Shown piece after piece: positions 1 through 6,328 of a stretch of DNA of 7,312 nucleotides. The stretch covers positions 2,251 to 9,562 of the forward strand of contig DIAS01000083.1 of assembly GCA_002415855.1 (NCBI GenBank), written 5' to 3'. Positions within the stretch are counted from its first letter, which is position 1, and every line of letters starts with the position of its first letter. A program made the position numbers and the translations under genes. The notes beneath the pieces were generated by a model. The model was not told the origin of the DNA. It saw only the letters and a list, made by a program, of their open reading frames with translations, and made no database searches. Source of the DNA: Bacteroidales bacterium UBA5072 (lineage in GTDB: Bacteria; Bacteroidota; Bacteroidia; Bacteroidales; UBA10428).

Positions 1-138
1 AAAACCCAGCCCGGAATATTTTCTGTAGATGACCTGGCTGACGTTGGTATTGACGAAGGAACACCGGTTGCTGATTATGGCCCTTCATCCACATTCAACG
101 GGAGAATAGGGAAAGTGACCATAGAACAGAAAAAGTAG
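1..138 (+). CDS. Probable arylsulfatase, C-terminal end (5' partial)
   Basis: The window opens inside a reading frame that runs 45 codons to a TAG at 136-138. The peptide contains FSVDDLADVGIDEGTPVADYG followed by FNGRIGKVTIEQKK (the first stretch spans residues 7-27). A closing pattern of a 'D-x-G-x-D-x-G-T/S-P-V' segment, a short spacer and 'F-x-G-x-I-x-K-V-T-I' just before the stop is typical of the C-terminal beta-sandwich of arylsulfatase A-like enzymes, which hydrolyse sulfate esters and are usually exported. The catalytic N-terminal domain with the formylglycine Cys/Ser motif lies outside the window, so activity cannot be judged. It is followed by 123 bp without a gene and then by the DUF2252 gene on the same strand. 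The family call rests only on this short tail, so it is moderately sure. Confidence 0.68.
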   Translation, partial: KTQPGIFSVDDLADVGIDEGTPVADYGPSSTFNGRIGKVTIEQKK

Positions 139-155
139 GAACCACTTGATGAGAC

Positions 156-222
156 GGTAGCATTAAACAGGATATATCAATTCAGGCGAAAGCCGTGGAT
201 TGTCTGCCCTGTTTAATCTACC
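156..222 (+). other. Large two-tier hairpin with GAAA tetraloop in the sulfatase-DUF2252 gap
   Basis: The outer stem pairs 162-171 (ATTAAACAGG) with 208-217 (CCTGTTTAAT), ten perfect pairs, and continues through 156-160 (GGTAG) with 218-222 (CTACC) after one bulged C at 161. Inside it, 178-187 pairs with 192-202 around one bulged G (195) and one G-U pair, closing on a GAAA (GNRA-type) tetraloop at 188-191. About 25 pairs form in 67 bases, with an internal loop of 172-177 against 203-207. No T-run follows, so it is not a standard intrinsic terminator. It ends 39 bp before the DUF2252 start and could be a structured leader, an mRNA processing or stability element, or a dispersed palindromic repeat. 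The gap shows no TAnnTTTG promoter box. Confidence 0.7.
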
Positions 223-261
223 CTAACTGACGACAGGCATCAGCAAAACCAGGACTGCGCT

Positions 262-1689
262 ATGAAGAAAACAAGAAAAAAATCTACTGATAGCTCAGGT
301 AAGTCTGATCCTTTCAAATATAATCCTCAGGTTCACTACCTGCCGCGTAATGAACGCTATGAGCTAGGAAAACAAATGCGGAAGAACTGTCCCAGATCAT
401 CCCATGCAATATGGGAACCTGCCAAGGACCGTCCCGACCCTGTCGATCTGATCATCGAAAGCAATAAAGACCGTATTCCTAAATTAATACCCCTTCGGCA
501 TGGCCGAATGGGAGTATCTCCCTTCACATTTTACCGTGGTGCCGCGCTCAATATGGCTTCAGACCTGGCAGGCACACCGGTTACCGGAATCCATGTACAG
601 GCCTGCGGCGATGCCCATCTGTGCAATTTTGGCGGTTTTGCCACACCGGAAAGAAATGTGATTTTTTCAATCAATGACCTGGATGAAACGCTACCCGCAC
701 CCTGGGAATGGGATGTCAAACGATTGGCGGCCAGTTTCATCGTTGCCTGCAGAAATAACAATCTGAACGATACTGTCGCACAGGAGGCAGTACTTGAATG
801 TGTCAGGTCTTATCGTGAAAACATGATGATTTTCAGCGAGATGAAAATAATGGAGATCTGGCATTATGCACTCGGACCCGATCAGCTCACTTCGAAGTTA
901 AAAGATCCGGAACTTAGACGTCGGGGGTTAAAACGTCTCGAAAAGGAAAAAGCCAGGAGTATTGCCGAGGAGATTTTTCCACAAATTGCCAAAGGATCGG
1001 GAAATTCCAGATATATAAAAGATCAATTGCCTTCCATCTTTCATTGGGAAAGCCATTCACCGGGTGAGGTTGTTCAGGAAACAAAAGATACTTTTGAGCT
1101 TTACAAAGAAAGCCTGCCTCCCGGCTTCAATCAATTGCTTAACCGATATGAACTCAAAGATGTGGTAATTAAGGTTGTTGGCGTTGGCAGTGTAGGCACT
1201 GCCTGCTGGGTCGCATTGCTGATGACAGGTGACGGCGATCCGTTGTTCCTTCAGGCAAAGGAGGCCCGGAAATCCGTACTTGAAGCCTACGCGGGCAAGA
1301 GCATTTACCCGAACAACGGACAACGTGTTGTTTACGGATATCGGCTCATGCAACCCTACAGCGATCCATTTCTGGGTTGGAGCATTGGAAAACAGGGAAG
1401 ACATTATTTTTTCAGGCAGCTTCGTGACATCAAAATTTCCATAAAGGTGGAAACCTTTGGGAATAAGGAAATGAAGATTTATGCTGGCTGGTGTGGAAGA
1501 GCCCTGGCGCTGTCGCATGCACGTTCAGGTGATGCAGCCATGTTAAGCGGATACATGGGGAGCAGTGATGTATTCGAACAGGCCATTGCCGAATTTTCAT
1601 TGGCATATGCAAAGCAAAATGAGAAGGATCATGCTTTATTTTTTAAGGCAATAAAATCAGGAAAAATTGAGGCCGCGTACGAGGAATAA
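262..1689 (+). CDS. DUF2252 family protein, kinase-like motifs
   Basis: This 475-residue protein fits the DUF2252 family, whose biochemical role is not established. The family hallmarks are intact: FYRGAALNMASD near residues 90-101, GDAHLCNFGGF (116-126), FSINDLDET (135-143), a PWEWDVKRL block (147-155), GVGSVGT (307-313), LFLQAKEA (328-335) and a C-terminal GWCGRALALSHARSGD (409-424). There is no signal peptide or membrane segment, so it is probably cytoplasmic. GDAHLCNFG followed by NDLD resembles the catalytic and metal-binding loops of aminoglycoside-phosphotransferase-like kinases, and GxGxxG followed by a Lys (333) resembles a kinase N-lobe, but in the reverse order. The ATG at 262 is chosen because AGGA at 251-254 precedes it by 7 bases, the only recognisable Shine-Dalgarno in the window. 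The beta-barrel gene begins 12 bp after its stop, suggesting one transcript. The family call is firm; the function is unknown. Confidence 0.93.
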   Translation: MKKTRKKSTDSSGKSDPFKYNPQVHYLPRNERYELGKQMRKNCPRSSHAIWEPAKDRPDPVDLIIESNKDRIPKLIPLRHGRMGVSPFTFYRGAALNMASDLAGTPVTGIHVQACGDAHLCNFGGFATPERNVIFSINDLDETLPAPWEWDVKRLAASFIVACRNNNLNDTVAQEAVLECVRSYRENMMIFSEMKIMEIWHYALGPDQLTSKLKDPELRRRGLKRLEKEKARSIAEEIFPQIAKGSGNSRYIKDQLPSIFHWESHSPGEVVQETKDTFELYKESLPPGFNQLLNRYELKDVVIKVVGVGSVGTACWVALLMTGDGDPLFLQAKEARKSVLEAYAGKSIYPNNGQRVVYGYRLMQPYSDPFLGWSIGKQGRHYFFRQLRDIKISIKVETFGNKEMKIYAGWCGRALALSHARSGDAAMLSGYMGSSDVFEQAIAEFSLAYAKQNEKDHALFFKAIKSGKIEAAYEE

Positions 1690-1701
1690 AATCTTCTTTC
1701 C

Positions 1702-2637
1702 ATGAAATATCTTGATGTTTACACATTAGCGATTTCGTTGCTATTCATAATTGAAAGATCTCAGGGACAGGACCTTGATCCGAGGGCTTATGCAAGGATC
1801 CCGGTCAGGGTGACTGTTGTTGTGGCAGGATTCAGCTATTCTGACGGCGGTATTGTGACCGATGCAACGTTGCCTGTGAAGGACCTGAGTGCTAAAATAG
1901 GAGCCCCATCACTTGCCGTTGTTCGTTCATTCGGTCTTTTGGGAAAAACAGCCCAGGTCTCTGCCGCATTGCCATATGCCTGGGGAAAAGCATCAGCAAC
2001 TATCGATGGTGAAGAGCAAAGTACCACCCGGTCGGGACTGGGCGATATGCGCTTCAGGTTCTCCTGGTTATTACTTGGGGCGCCGGCGGCTACCCTGGGA
2101 GAGATTGCAAAGGCACCACGAAAGACAATACTGGGTTTCAGTCTCGGCATCACTGCGCCTACGGGTCAATATTTCGCGGATAAGCTGATCAATGTTGGTA
2201 CCTCACGGTGGGCGTTCAAAACAGAATTAGCACTTTCACAACCGGTAGGGAAAAGATGGCTCATTGATTTTTATTCAGGTCTCTGGCTGTTCACAAAAAA
2301 TAACTCGTTCTATCCGGGGAGTTCAGTACGTACCCAGAATCCACTGGGAGCTTTTCAGGGGCATATCAGTTATAATATTCAACCCCTTATGTGGGTTGCC
2401 CTCGATCTCACCTATTATACGGGAGGAAATTCAACAGTTGATGGGGTCGAAATGGATGACCGGCAATCCAACTCACGCATTGGGGCCACGCTTGTACTAC
2501 CAGTCGGGAAACGGCATTCCATTAAACTGGCTTACAGCAGAGGCGCAATTGTTCGCAGCGGTGCTGATTTCACCACAATCTCAGCCGGATGGCAAACTAC
2601 ATTTTTCAAGAAGCCGGAAAAGGTAATGACAAATTGA
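1702..2637 (+). CDS. Outer-membrane beta-barrel, phenol MetA-like transporter family
   Basis: The 311-residue product starts with a hydrophobic segment (about 8-17) and a likely signal-peptide cleavage near G22/Q23, so it should be exported. The mature protein begins with DPRAYARIPV (26-35) and GFSYSDGGIVTDATLPVKD (43-61), wording characteristic of the family often named 'MetA-pathway of phenol degradation' or simply 'transporter'. The rest is alternating beta-strand sequence rich in aromatic residues and Gly, for example LGFSLGITAPTGQY and WVALDLTYYTGG, ending in a strand with FF and a short charged tail. It is best read as an outer-membrane barrel for a small or hydrophobic solute; the substrate is unknown and the phenol name should not be taken literally. 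No Shine-Dalgarno precedes the ATG. It follows the DUF2252 gene by 12 bp and is probably translated from the same mRNA. Confidence 0.85.
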   Translation: MKYLDVYTLAISLLFIIERSQGQDLDPRAYARIPVRVTVVVAGFSYSDGGIVTDATLPVKDLSAKIGAPSLAVVRSFGLLGKTAQVSAALPYAWGKASATIDGEEQSTTRSGLGDMRFRFSWLLLGAPAATLGEIAKAPRKTILGFSLGITAPTGQYFADKLINVGTSRWAFKTELALSQPVGKRWLIDFYSGLWLFTKNNSFYPGSSVRTQNPLGAFQGHISYNIQPLMWVALDLTYYTGGNSTVDGVEMDDRQSNSRIGATLVLPVGKRHSIKLAYSRGAIVRSGADFTTISAGWQTTFFKKPEKVMTN

Positions 2638-2659
2638 AATAAGTATTGATTGCGGACTA

Positions 2660-2690
2660 TTTGCAAATGCTGATATAAGGCGTAATTTTG
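2660..2690 (+). promoter_or_regulatory. Predicted Bacteroidota-type promoter for the K+ uptake operon
   Basis: TTTG at 2660-2663 and TAATTTTG at 2683-2690 are separated by 19 bp. This matches the primary sigma-factor consensus described for Bacteroides (TTTG near -33, TAnnTTTG near -7). Transcription would start a few bases after 2690, leaving a leader of about 20 nt before the ATG at 2716. A perfect 10-bp palindrome, ATTTGCAAAT (2659-2668), sits over the -33 element and could be an operator or chance. The promoter lies 22 bp after the beta-barrel stop, so the potassium genes can be expressed independently of the upstream pair. Confidence 0.6.
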
Positions 2691-2715
2691 ATCGCTTCTT
2701 GCATAAACAGTATTT

Positions 2716-4512
2716 ATGTATTCCAACAAACCTTTTTTTGGTTCCAGAAACCGGTCGAAACTGATCAACAGGACCATCCGACCCATTGTTGATTACCTGC
2801 TGCTCTTCGCACTTCTGTTCATGGTAATAAAGACCGTTATGGTCATCGGGTTTGGGCGCATTTCCGAAGTTACGCCTTCAAACACCAAGTATTATCAATG
2901 GTTGTTTACCTTGATTGCCATGATTTACCTGCTGCGGTCGGTAATTTGTATTGGATTTAAGAGTTATAAATCGGACTTCTTCATTTTTCTGTCCATTGGT
3001 TTGTTGATATTGTTTTCATTGACTTTAAATGTTGACAGGAATGTTGCTTGGTTGAATAATCATTATTTCTATGCGCTGTTGATATTGGGATTATTTGTTT
3101 TCGAGTTTTCCAGGTTCGATATCAGAAATATAGCCCTTGTCTTAAACCCTGCCCAGCTTTTCATGTTTAGCTTCGGGTTCCTGATTATTACCGGGGCAGC
3201 ACTTCTAGAACTTCCCAATGCCACCACTGCCCCGATTACGTTTGTCGATGCACTTTTTACCTCTACCAGTGCCATATGTGTTACAGGACTGATTGTTGTT
3301 GATACAGCCACGCAATTTACTGCCCTGGGTAAAAGCATAATTCTGATGCTCATTCAGATAGGAGGGATAGGTATTATGACTTTCACAAGCTTCTTTGGCT
3401 TTTTCTTCAAGGGAGGTTCCTCCTCTTTTTCTGAAAGACTTGTGTTAAGTGACTTATTTAGTGAGAATAATGTATCGGAAATAAGAAAAACGCTTACCAA
3501 GGTTATTTTTATAACCCTCCTGTTCGAAGCGATCGGGGCAATTTTTCTGTTCCTGAACCTTGACAGGGAATATTTTACCAGCATTAGCGACAGGATTAAG
3601 TTTTCAGTATTTCATTCTGTTTCAGCCTTTTGTAACGCAGGGTTTTCGATATTAACCGATGGAATAACCGATTACAGGGTTAGCCGCACCTATCCTGTTC
3701 TTTATACACTAAGTTTCCTTATTATTCTTGGCGGGATTGGGTTCCCGATCCTCTTAAACCTGTATACATTTATTAAATACAAATTTCTGAGTTTGTTGTC
3801 AGTTCTCAGGTATGGTCGCAGAAAAGACTATATTCCCATGATGATCAATGTCAATTCACGGCTGGTCATTTATACAACTTTCTTCTTAATCGTTGTGGGT
3901 ACTGTATTCTTTTTTCTGTTTGAGAACAGCCATACACTCAAGGGCATGGATCTGGCCGGCAAAATTGCCCATTCCTTTTTTGGAAGCGTAACACCGCGTA
4001 CTGCCGGATATAACTCTGTTGTTATGGGACAGTTATCGGTTGCTACCATCGTCCTGACAATATTCCTGATGTGGGTTGGTGCATCTCCTGTCTCAACCGG
4101 TGGAGGGATCAAGACCAGCACATTTGCCATTGCAGTATTAAATGCCTTAAGGATTGCCCGTGTGAAAAAACATATTGAATTCCACAAAAGAGAGTTTCAT
4201 GAACGGTCTGTTGACAGAGCCTTTGCTATTATCATACTTTCTATAGTAATCTTAGGGTGCGCATCGTTAATCATGTACCTCATTGAACCTGATAAAGGTC
4301 CGTTAAAGATCCTTTTTGAATGCGTTTCAGCCTTTGGCACGGTCGGCTTATCGATGGGCATTACTCCTTTCCTGACCAATTCATCCAAGTTCCTGCTTAT
4401 TTTACTGATGTTCATGGGCCGTATGGGTATATTGACTTTGCTTTTTGCCATGATCAGGAAGACCAGGACCTCGGTATACCGGTATCCAAAAGAAAATATA
4501 GTAATCACCTAA
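2716..4512 (+). CDS. ktrB: TrkH/KtrB-family potassium uptake membrane subunit
   Basis: This 598-residue inner-membrane protein is the K+-conducting subunit of a Ktr/Trk system. All four pore loops of the superfamily are visible: STSAICVTGL (183-192), SAFCNAGFS (303-311), TPRTAGYN (426-433) and SAFGTVGLS (538-546), each carrying the selectivity-filter Gly (191, 309, 431, 544). The SPVSTGGGIKTST stretch (457-469) is the conserved intramembrane gate-loop region of the third repeat. The core begins near NPAQLFMFSF (144-153). Ahead of it lie about 140 residues with four predicted membrane helices (roughly 26-46, 62-81, 88-104 and 117-134), absent from the usual KtrB of about 450 residues but seen in long Bacteroidota TrkH proteins. 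The start has no Shine-Dalgarno but follows a good predicted promoter. The gating subunit gene starts 12 bp after the stop. K+ or Na+ coupling cannot be read from the sequence. Confidence 0.95.
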   Translation: MYSNKPFFGSRNRSKLINRTIRPIVDYLLLFALLFMVIKTVMVIGFGRISEVTPSNTKYYQWLFTLIAMIYLLRSVICIGFKSYKSDFFIFLSIGLLILFSLTLNVDRNVAWLNNHYFYALLILGLFVFEFSRFDIRNIALVLNPAQLFMFSFGFLIITGAALLELPNATTAPITFVDALFTSTSAICVTGLIVVDTATQFTALGKSIILMLIQIGGIGIMTFTSFFGFFFKGGSSSFSERLVLSDLFSENNVSEIRKTLTKVIFITLLFEAIGAIFLFLNLDREYFTSISDRIKFSVFHSVSAFCNAGFSILTDGITDYRVSRTYPVLYTLSFLIILGGIGFPILLNLYTFIKYKFLSLLSVLRYGRRKDYIPMMINVNSRLVIYTTFFLIVVGTVFFFLFENSHTLKGMDLAGKIAHSFFGSVTPRTAGYNSVVMGQLSVATIVLTIFLMWVGASPVSTGGGIKTSTFAIAVLNALRIARVKKHIEFHKREFHERSVDRAFAIIILSIVILGCASLIMYLIEPDKGPLKILFECVSAFGTVGLSMGITPFLTNSSKFLLILLMFMGRMGILTLLFAMIRKTRTSVYRYPKENIVIT

Positions 4513-4524
4513 AATACATTTGTG

Positions 4525-5208
4525 ATGAATTTTATTGTTATTGGCCTGGGAAACTTCGGCGCATCGCTGGCAAAAAAGCTTACAGCTTTAGGTCATGATG
4601 TCATTGGGGTAGATAAAGACATGGAAAAAGTAGAGTTTTTTAAGGACACGATAAAAAACACCATTAGTATGGATATTACCGATATCCATGCACTGAAGAC
4701 TTTGCCCTTGAAAGACTGTGAAATGGTAATTGTTTGCATTGGTGATGATTTTGGCTCCTCAATTAAAACATCTGCATTGCTCAGGAAGCTTGGCGTACAG
4801 AATTTGTATGGTCGTGAAAGTTCCTTGATACACAAAACCGTATTAAATGCAATCGGCGTTGTCAATACCATAAACCCTGAATACGATACAGCAGCAGTCT
4901 TTGCTGAGAAACTTATCATGAAAGGGGTATGGAGCATCTATAACATCTCCGATGACGTCAAGATTGCCGAAGTCAGCGTACCTGATGAATATGTCGGGAA
5001 GAATTTTTCCGGGATTGACCCGAGGGAATTTCCGGATTTAGACATATTGGCGTTGAGGTACCTGGATAAGAAGCTGTCCACCCCTTCACTCGAAAAATGG
5101 ATGGCCATTGAAGTGGATGATCTGGAAAAAGATATGGTCCTGGAGGAAGATATGCGCTTCGTTGTTATGGGCAGGAAAAAGGATATTCTAAATTTCCTGA
5201 GCCTTTAA
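4525..5208 (+). CDS. ktrA: TrkA/KtrA-type nucleotide-binding gating subunit
   Basis: This 227-residue cytoplasmic protein gates the membrane subunit encoded just upstream. It has an RCK_N Rossmann domain (about 1-125) with the dinucleotide loop GLGNFG (7-12) and the acidic residue ending strand beta-2 (D30 in VIGVDKD), then the conserved INPEYDTA (116-123). An RCK_C (TrkA_C) domain follows (about 143-225). KtrA rings of this kind bind ATP/ADP or NAD(H) and control pore opening. One RCK_N/RCK_C pair and a length near 220 fit KtrA rather than the doubled, roughly 450-residue TrkA of Proteobacteria. A GTG at 4522 directly precedes the ATG at 4525; the ATG is preferred because it gives the standard MNFIVIGLG start. 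There is no Shine-Dalgarno, so translational coupling to the upstream gene (12-bp gap) is likely. Confidence 0.94.
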   Translation: MNFIVIGLGNFGASLAKKLTALGHDVIGVDKDMEKVEFFKDTIKNTISMDITDIHALKTLPLKDCEMVIVCIGDDFGSSIKTSALLRKLGVQNLYGRESSLIHKTVLNAIGVVNTINPEYDTAAVFAEKLIMKGVWSIYNISDDVKIAEVSVPDEYVGKNFSGIDPREFPDLDILALRYLDKKLSTPSLEKWMAIEVDDLEKDMVLEEDMRFVVMGRKKDILNFLSL

Positions 5209-5228
5209 GTTCGCTTAATTCCGTATTT

Positions 5229-5260
5229 GCACATTGGCACAATAGCACATTGGTACATTA
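5229..5260. repeat. Four tandem 8-bp units between convergent genes
   Basis: GCACATTG (5229-5236), GCACAATA (5237-5244), GCACATTG (5245-5252) and GTACATTA (5253-5260) follow one another without gaps. Units one and three are identical; the others differ by two bases. The array occupies most of the 49-bp gap between the ktrA stop (5208) and the lolD stop, and the last unit supplies the lolD stop codon (TTA on the plus strand, 5258-5260). Similar GCACATT-type arrays at gene ends seem familiar from Bacteroidota genomes, but I cannot verify that here. Confidence 0.7.
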
Positions 5261-5917
5261 CCCCACCAGCAGCCCGTCATGCATGGTGATGGTCCTGTCA
5301 CTCATCCCGGCAAGGTCCTTGTCGTGGGTCACGATCACAAAGGTCTGGTTATATTTGTTGCGCAGGGTAAAAAACAACTCGTGCAGTTCTTTCTTGTTGT
5401 GTGAATCGAGATTGCCGGATGGTTCGTCGGCAAGCACAACATCCGGATTATTGACCAGTGCCCTTGCCACGGCCACCCGTTGCTGTTCTCCGCCTGATAA
5501 TTCGTGTGGCTTATGATCGAGCCTGTGACCAAGGGCAAGGAATTCCAGGATTTCCCTGGAGCGTTTCATGGCTTCAGTCCGTGACGTACCGGCTATAAAC
5601 GCAGGGATACAGACATTCTCCAAAGCGGTAAATTCAGGCAGCAAATGATGGAACTGGAATACGAATCCGATATGTTTGTTGCGGAACCTGGCCAGGTCTT
5701 TGTCTTTCAGATTGCCAACCCTTGTTCTGTTTATCACGACATCTCCTCCGGAAGGTTTCAGCAGGGTACCGGTTATCTGCAGGAATGTGGTCTTACCGGC
5801 TCCACTGGCACCGACAATGGTGACGATCTCTCCCGGTTGTATGCTTACGGTTATCCCCTTTAAAACCTGCAGTGAGCCAAATGATTTACTGATATTTGAT
5901 GCCTCTATAATTGCCAT
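5258..5917 (-). CDS. lolD: LolD-like ABC transporter ATP-binding protein
   Basis: The product is a complete ABC ATPase of 219 residues. Counting from the chosen start, it shows Walker A GASGAGKT (36-43), the Q-loop Gln (88), the signature LSGGEQQR (140-147), Walker B VVLADEP (160-166), the D-loop SGNLDS and the switch His in VTHD (198). The SGNLDS wording and the ENVCIPAFIAG segment after the Q-loop place it in the MacB/LolD group, which powers release of lipoproteins from the inner membrane to LolA; FtsE is a less likely reading. The membrane partner (LolC/E-type) is not in the window. The ATG at 5915-5917 is chosen because it starts MAIIEASNISKSFG, the usual family N-terminus; a TTG eight codons upstream (5941) is open but unlikely. 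It follows tatA by 45 bp on the same strand, and no promoter box is seen between them. No Shine-Dalgarno is visible. Confidence 0.9.
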   Translation of the reverse strand: MAIIEASNISKSFGSLQVLKGITVSIQPGEIVTIVGASGAGKTTFLQITGTLLKPSGGDVVINRTRVGNLKDKDLARFRNKHIGFVFQFHHLLPEFTALENVCIPAFIAGTSRTEAMKRSREILEFLALGHRLDHKPHELSGGEQQRVAVARALVNNPDVVLADEPSGNLDSHNKKELHELFFTLRNKYNQTFVIVTHDKDLAGMSDRTITMHDGLLVG

Positions 5918-5962
5918 AGGTATCGATTCAGGGGATGTCAAACCGTTTCACGGCCGGCACTG

Positions 5963-6289
5963 CTAAGAATTGTTGATGTTGTTGGTAATCTCGTTGATGT
6001 TGTCGTGAATATCTTCTGTGGAAGTATTGATATCCGATGTGATATTGTTGGTGATATCGGTGATATTCTGCCTGATCCCATTTGCGCTTTCACTGATATC
6101 CTTGGTGATATCCCCCGTGCTGTTGTTTATTTCACGCTTGATATCATCCGTGGCTTTCTTAAATTCCTTCAACCCCTTACCCAATCCTTTTGCCAGTTCA
6201 GGAATCTTACTGGAGCCAAATAACAGCAAAAAAACCAGAAATACAATCAGCAACTCCCCTCCGCTAAGAACTGCAAAAATGTGTTGCAT
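5963..6289 (-). CDS. tatA: Sec-independent protein translocase subunit TatA with 11-residue-repeat tail
   Basis: This 108-residue protein has the TatA/B architecture. A single membrane helix (about 11-25, GGELLIVFLVFLLLFG, with the polar Glu at 12) is followed by the hinge FGSSKIPEL (24-32) and the amphipathic helix with GLGKGLKEFKKATDD (35-49). TatA assembles around TatC to move folded twin-arginine proteins across the inner membrane; tatC is not in the window. TatA fits better than TatB because of the short length and the FG..KIPEL.KGLGKG wording. Residues 50-108 form a regular 11-residue repeat, described separately. The ATG at 6287-6289 is the natural start of the family N-terminus and has an A/T-rich upstream without Shine-Dalgarno. 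It lies downstream of secDF on the same strand, separated by a palindromic element, and upstream of lolD. Confidence 0.93.
   Translation of the reverse strand: MQHIFAVLSGGELLIVFLVFLLLFGSSKIPELAKGLGKGLKEFKKATDDIKREINNSTGDITKDISESANGIRQNITDITNNITSDINTSTEDIHDNINEITNNINNS
5966..6142 (-). repeat. Hendecad (11-residue) repeat encoded in the tatA 3' half
   Basis: Codons 50-108 of tatA encode five full units and one partial unit of 11 residues: IKREINNSTGD, ITKDISESANG, IRQNITDITNN, ITSDINTSTED, IHDNINEITNN and INNS. Ile falls at positions 50, 61, 72, 83, 94 and 105 and again at 54, 65, 76, 87 and 98, with no slip in register; the other positions are mostly Asn, Thr, Ser, Asp and Glu. The DNA repeats only partly: Asp-Ile is often GATATC (several copies) but otherwise diverges. 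An 11-residue period fits a straight or slightly right-handed amphipathic helix with one narrow Ile stripe. Confidence 0.85.
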
Positions 6290-6307
6290 AATTTTTATTT
6301 AAGTATA

Positions 6308-6315
6308 CAAATATA
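6308..6315 (-). promoter_or_regulatory. Candidate -7 box for tatA
   Basis: On the minus strand 6315-6308 reads TATATTTG, a match to the Bacteroidota TAnnTTTG box, and lies 18 bp before the tatA ATG. The usual TTTG partner about 19 bp further upstream is missing; the nearest TTTG (6347-6344 on the minus strand) is 28 bp away, inside the palindromic element. Either the upstream box is degenerate or the site is weak. It would give tatA-lolD a very short leader, independent of secDF. Confidence 0.35.
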
Positions 6316-6328
6316 GTAAAAGATGCTT

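Noticed and set aside
1057..1518. Long open frame on the minus strand inside the DUF2252 gene
   Set aside because: It lies wholly opposite a well-supported conserved gene, and its protein shows no recognisable domain.
4522..4524. GTG immediately before the ktrA ATG as the start codon
   Set aside because: It would add one Met-equivalent residue only; the ATG gives the canonical N-terminus and there is no ribosome binding site favouring the GTG.
5205..5218. TTAAG-TTCG-CTTAA hairpin over the ktrA stop codon as a terminator
   Set aside because: The stem has only five pairs, four of them A-T, and no T-run follows; too weak to call.
5941..5941. Start of lolD at the TTG, eight codons upstream of the ATG
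   Set aside because: The extra residues (TSPESIP) are not family-like, and the ATG at 5917 gives the normal LolD N-terminus.
5950..5959. CGGCCG-centred palindrome between tatA and lolD as an operator or terminator
   Set aside because: The symmetric core is only six bases (CGGCCG at 5951-5956), with no loop, T-run or neighbouring promoter box to support a role.
6005..6302. Plus-strand open frames opposite tatA, one with hydrophobic repeats
   Set aside because: They are antisense translations of the tatA repeat and membrane helix; the TatA reading is clear.
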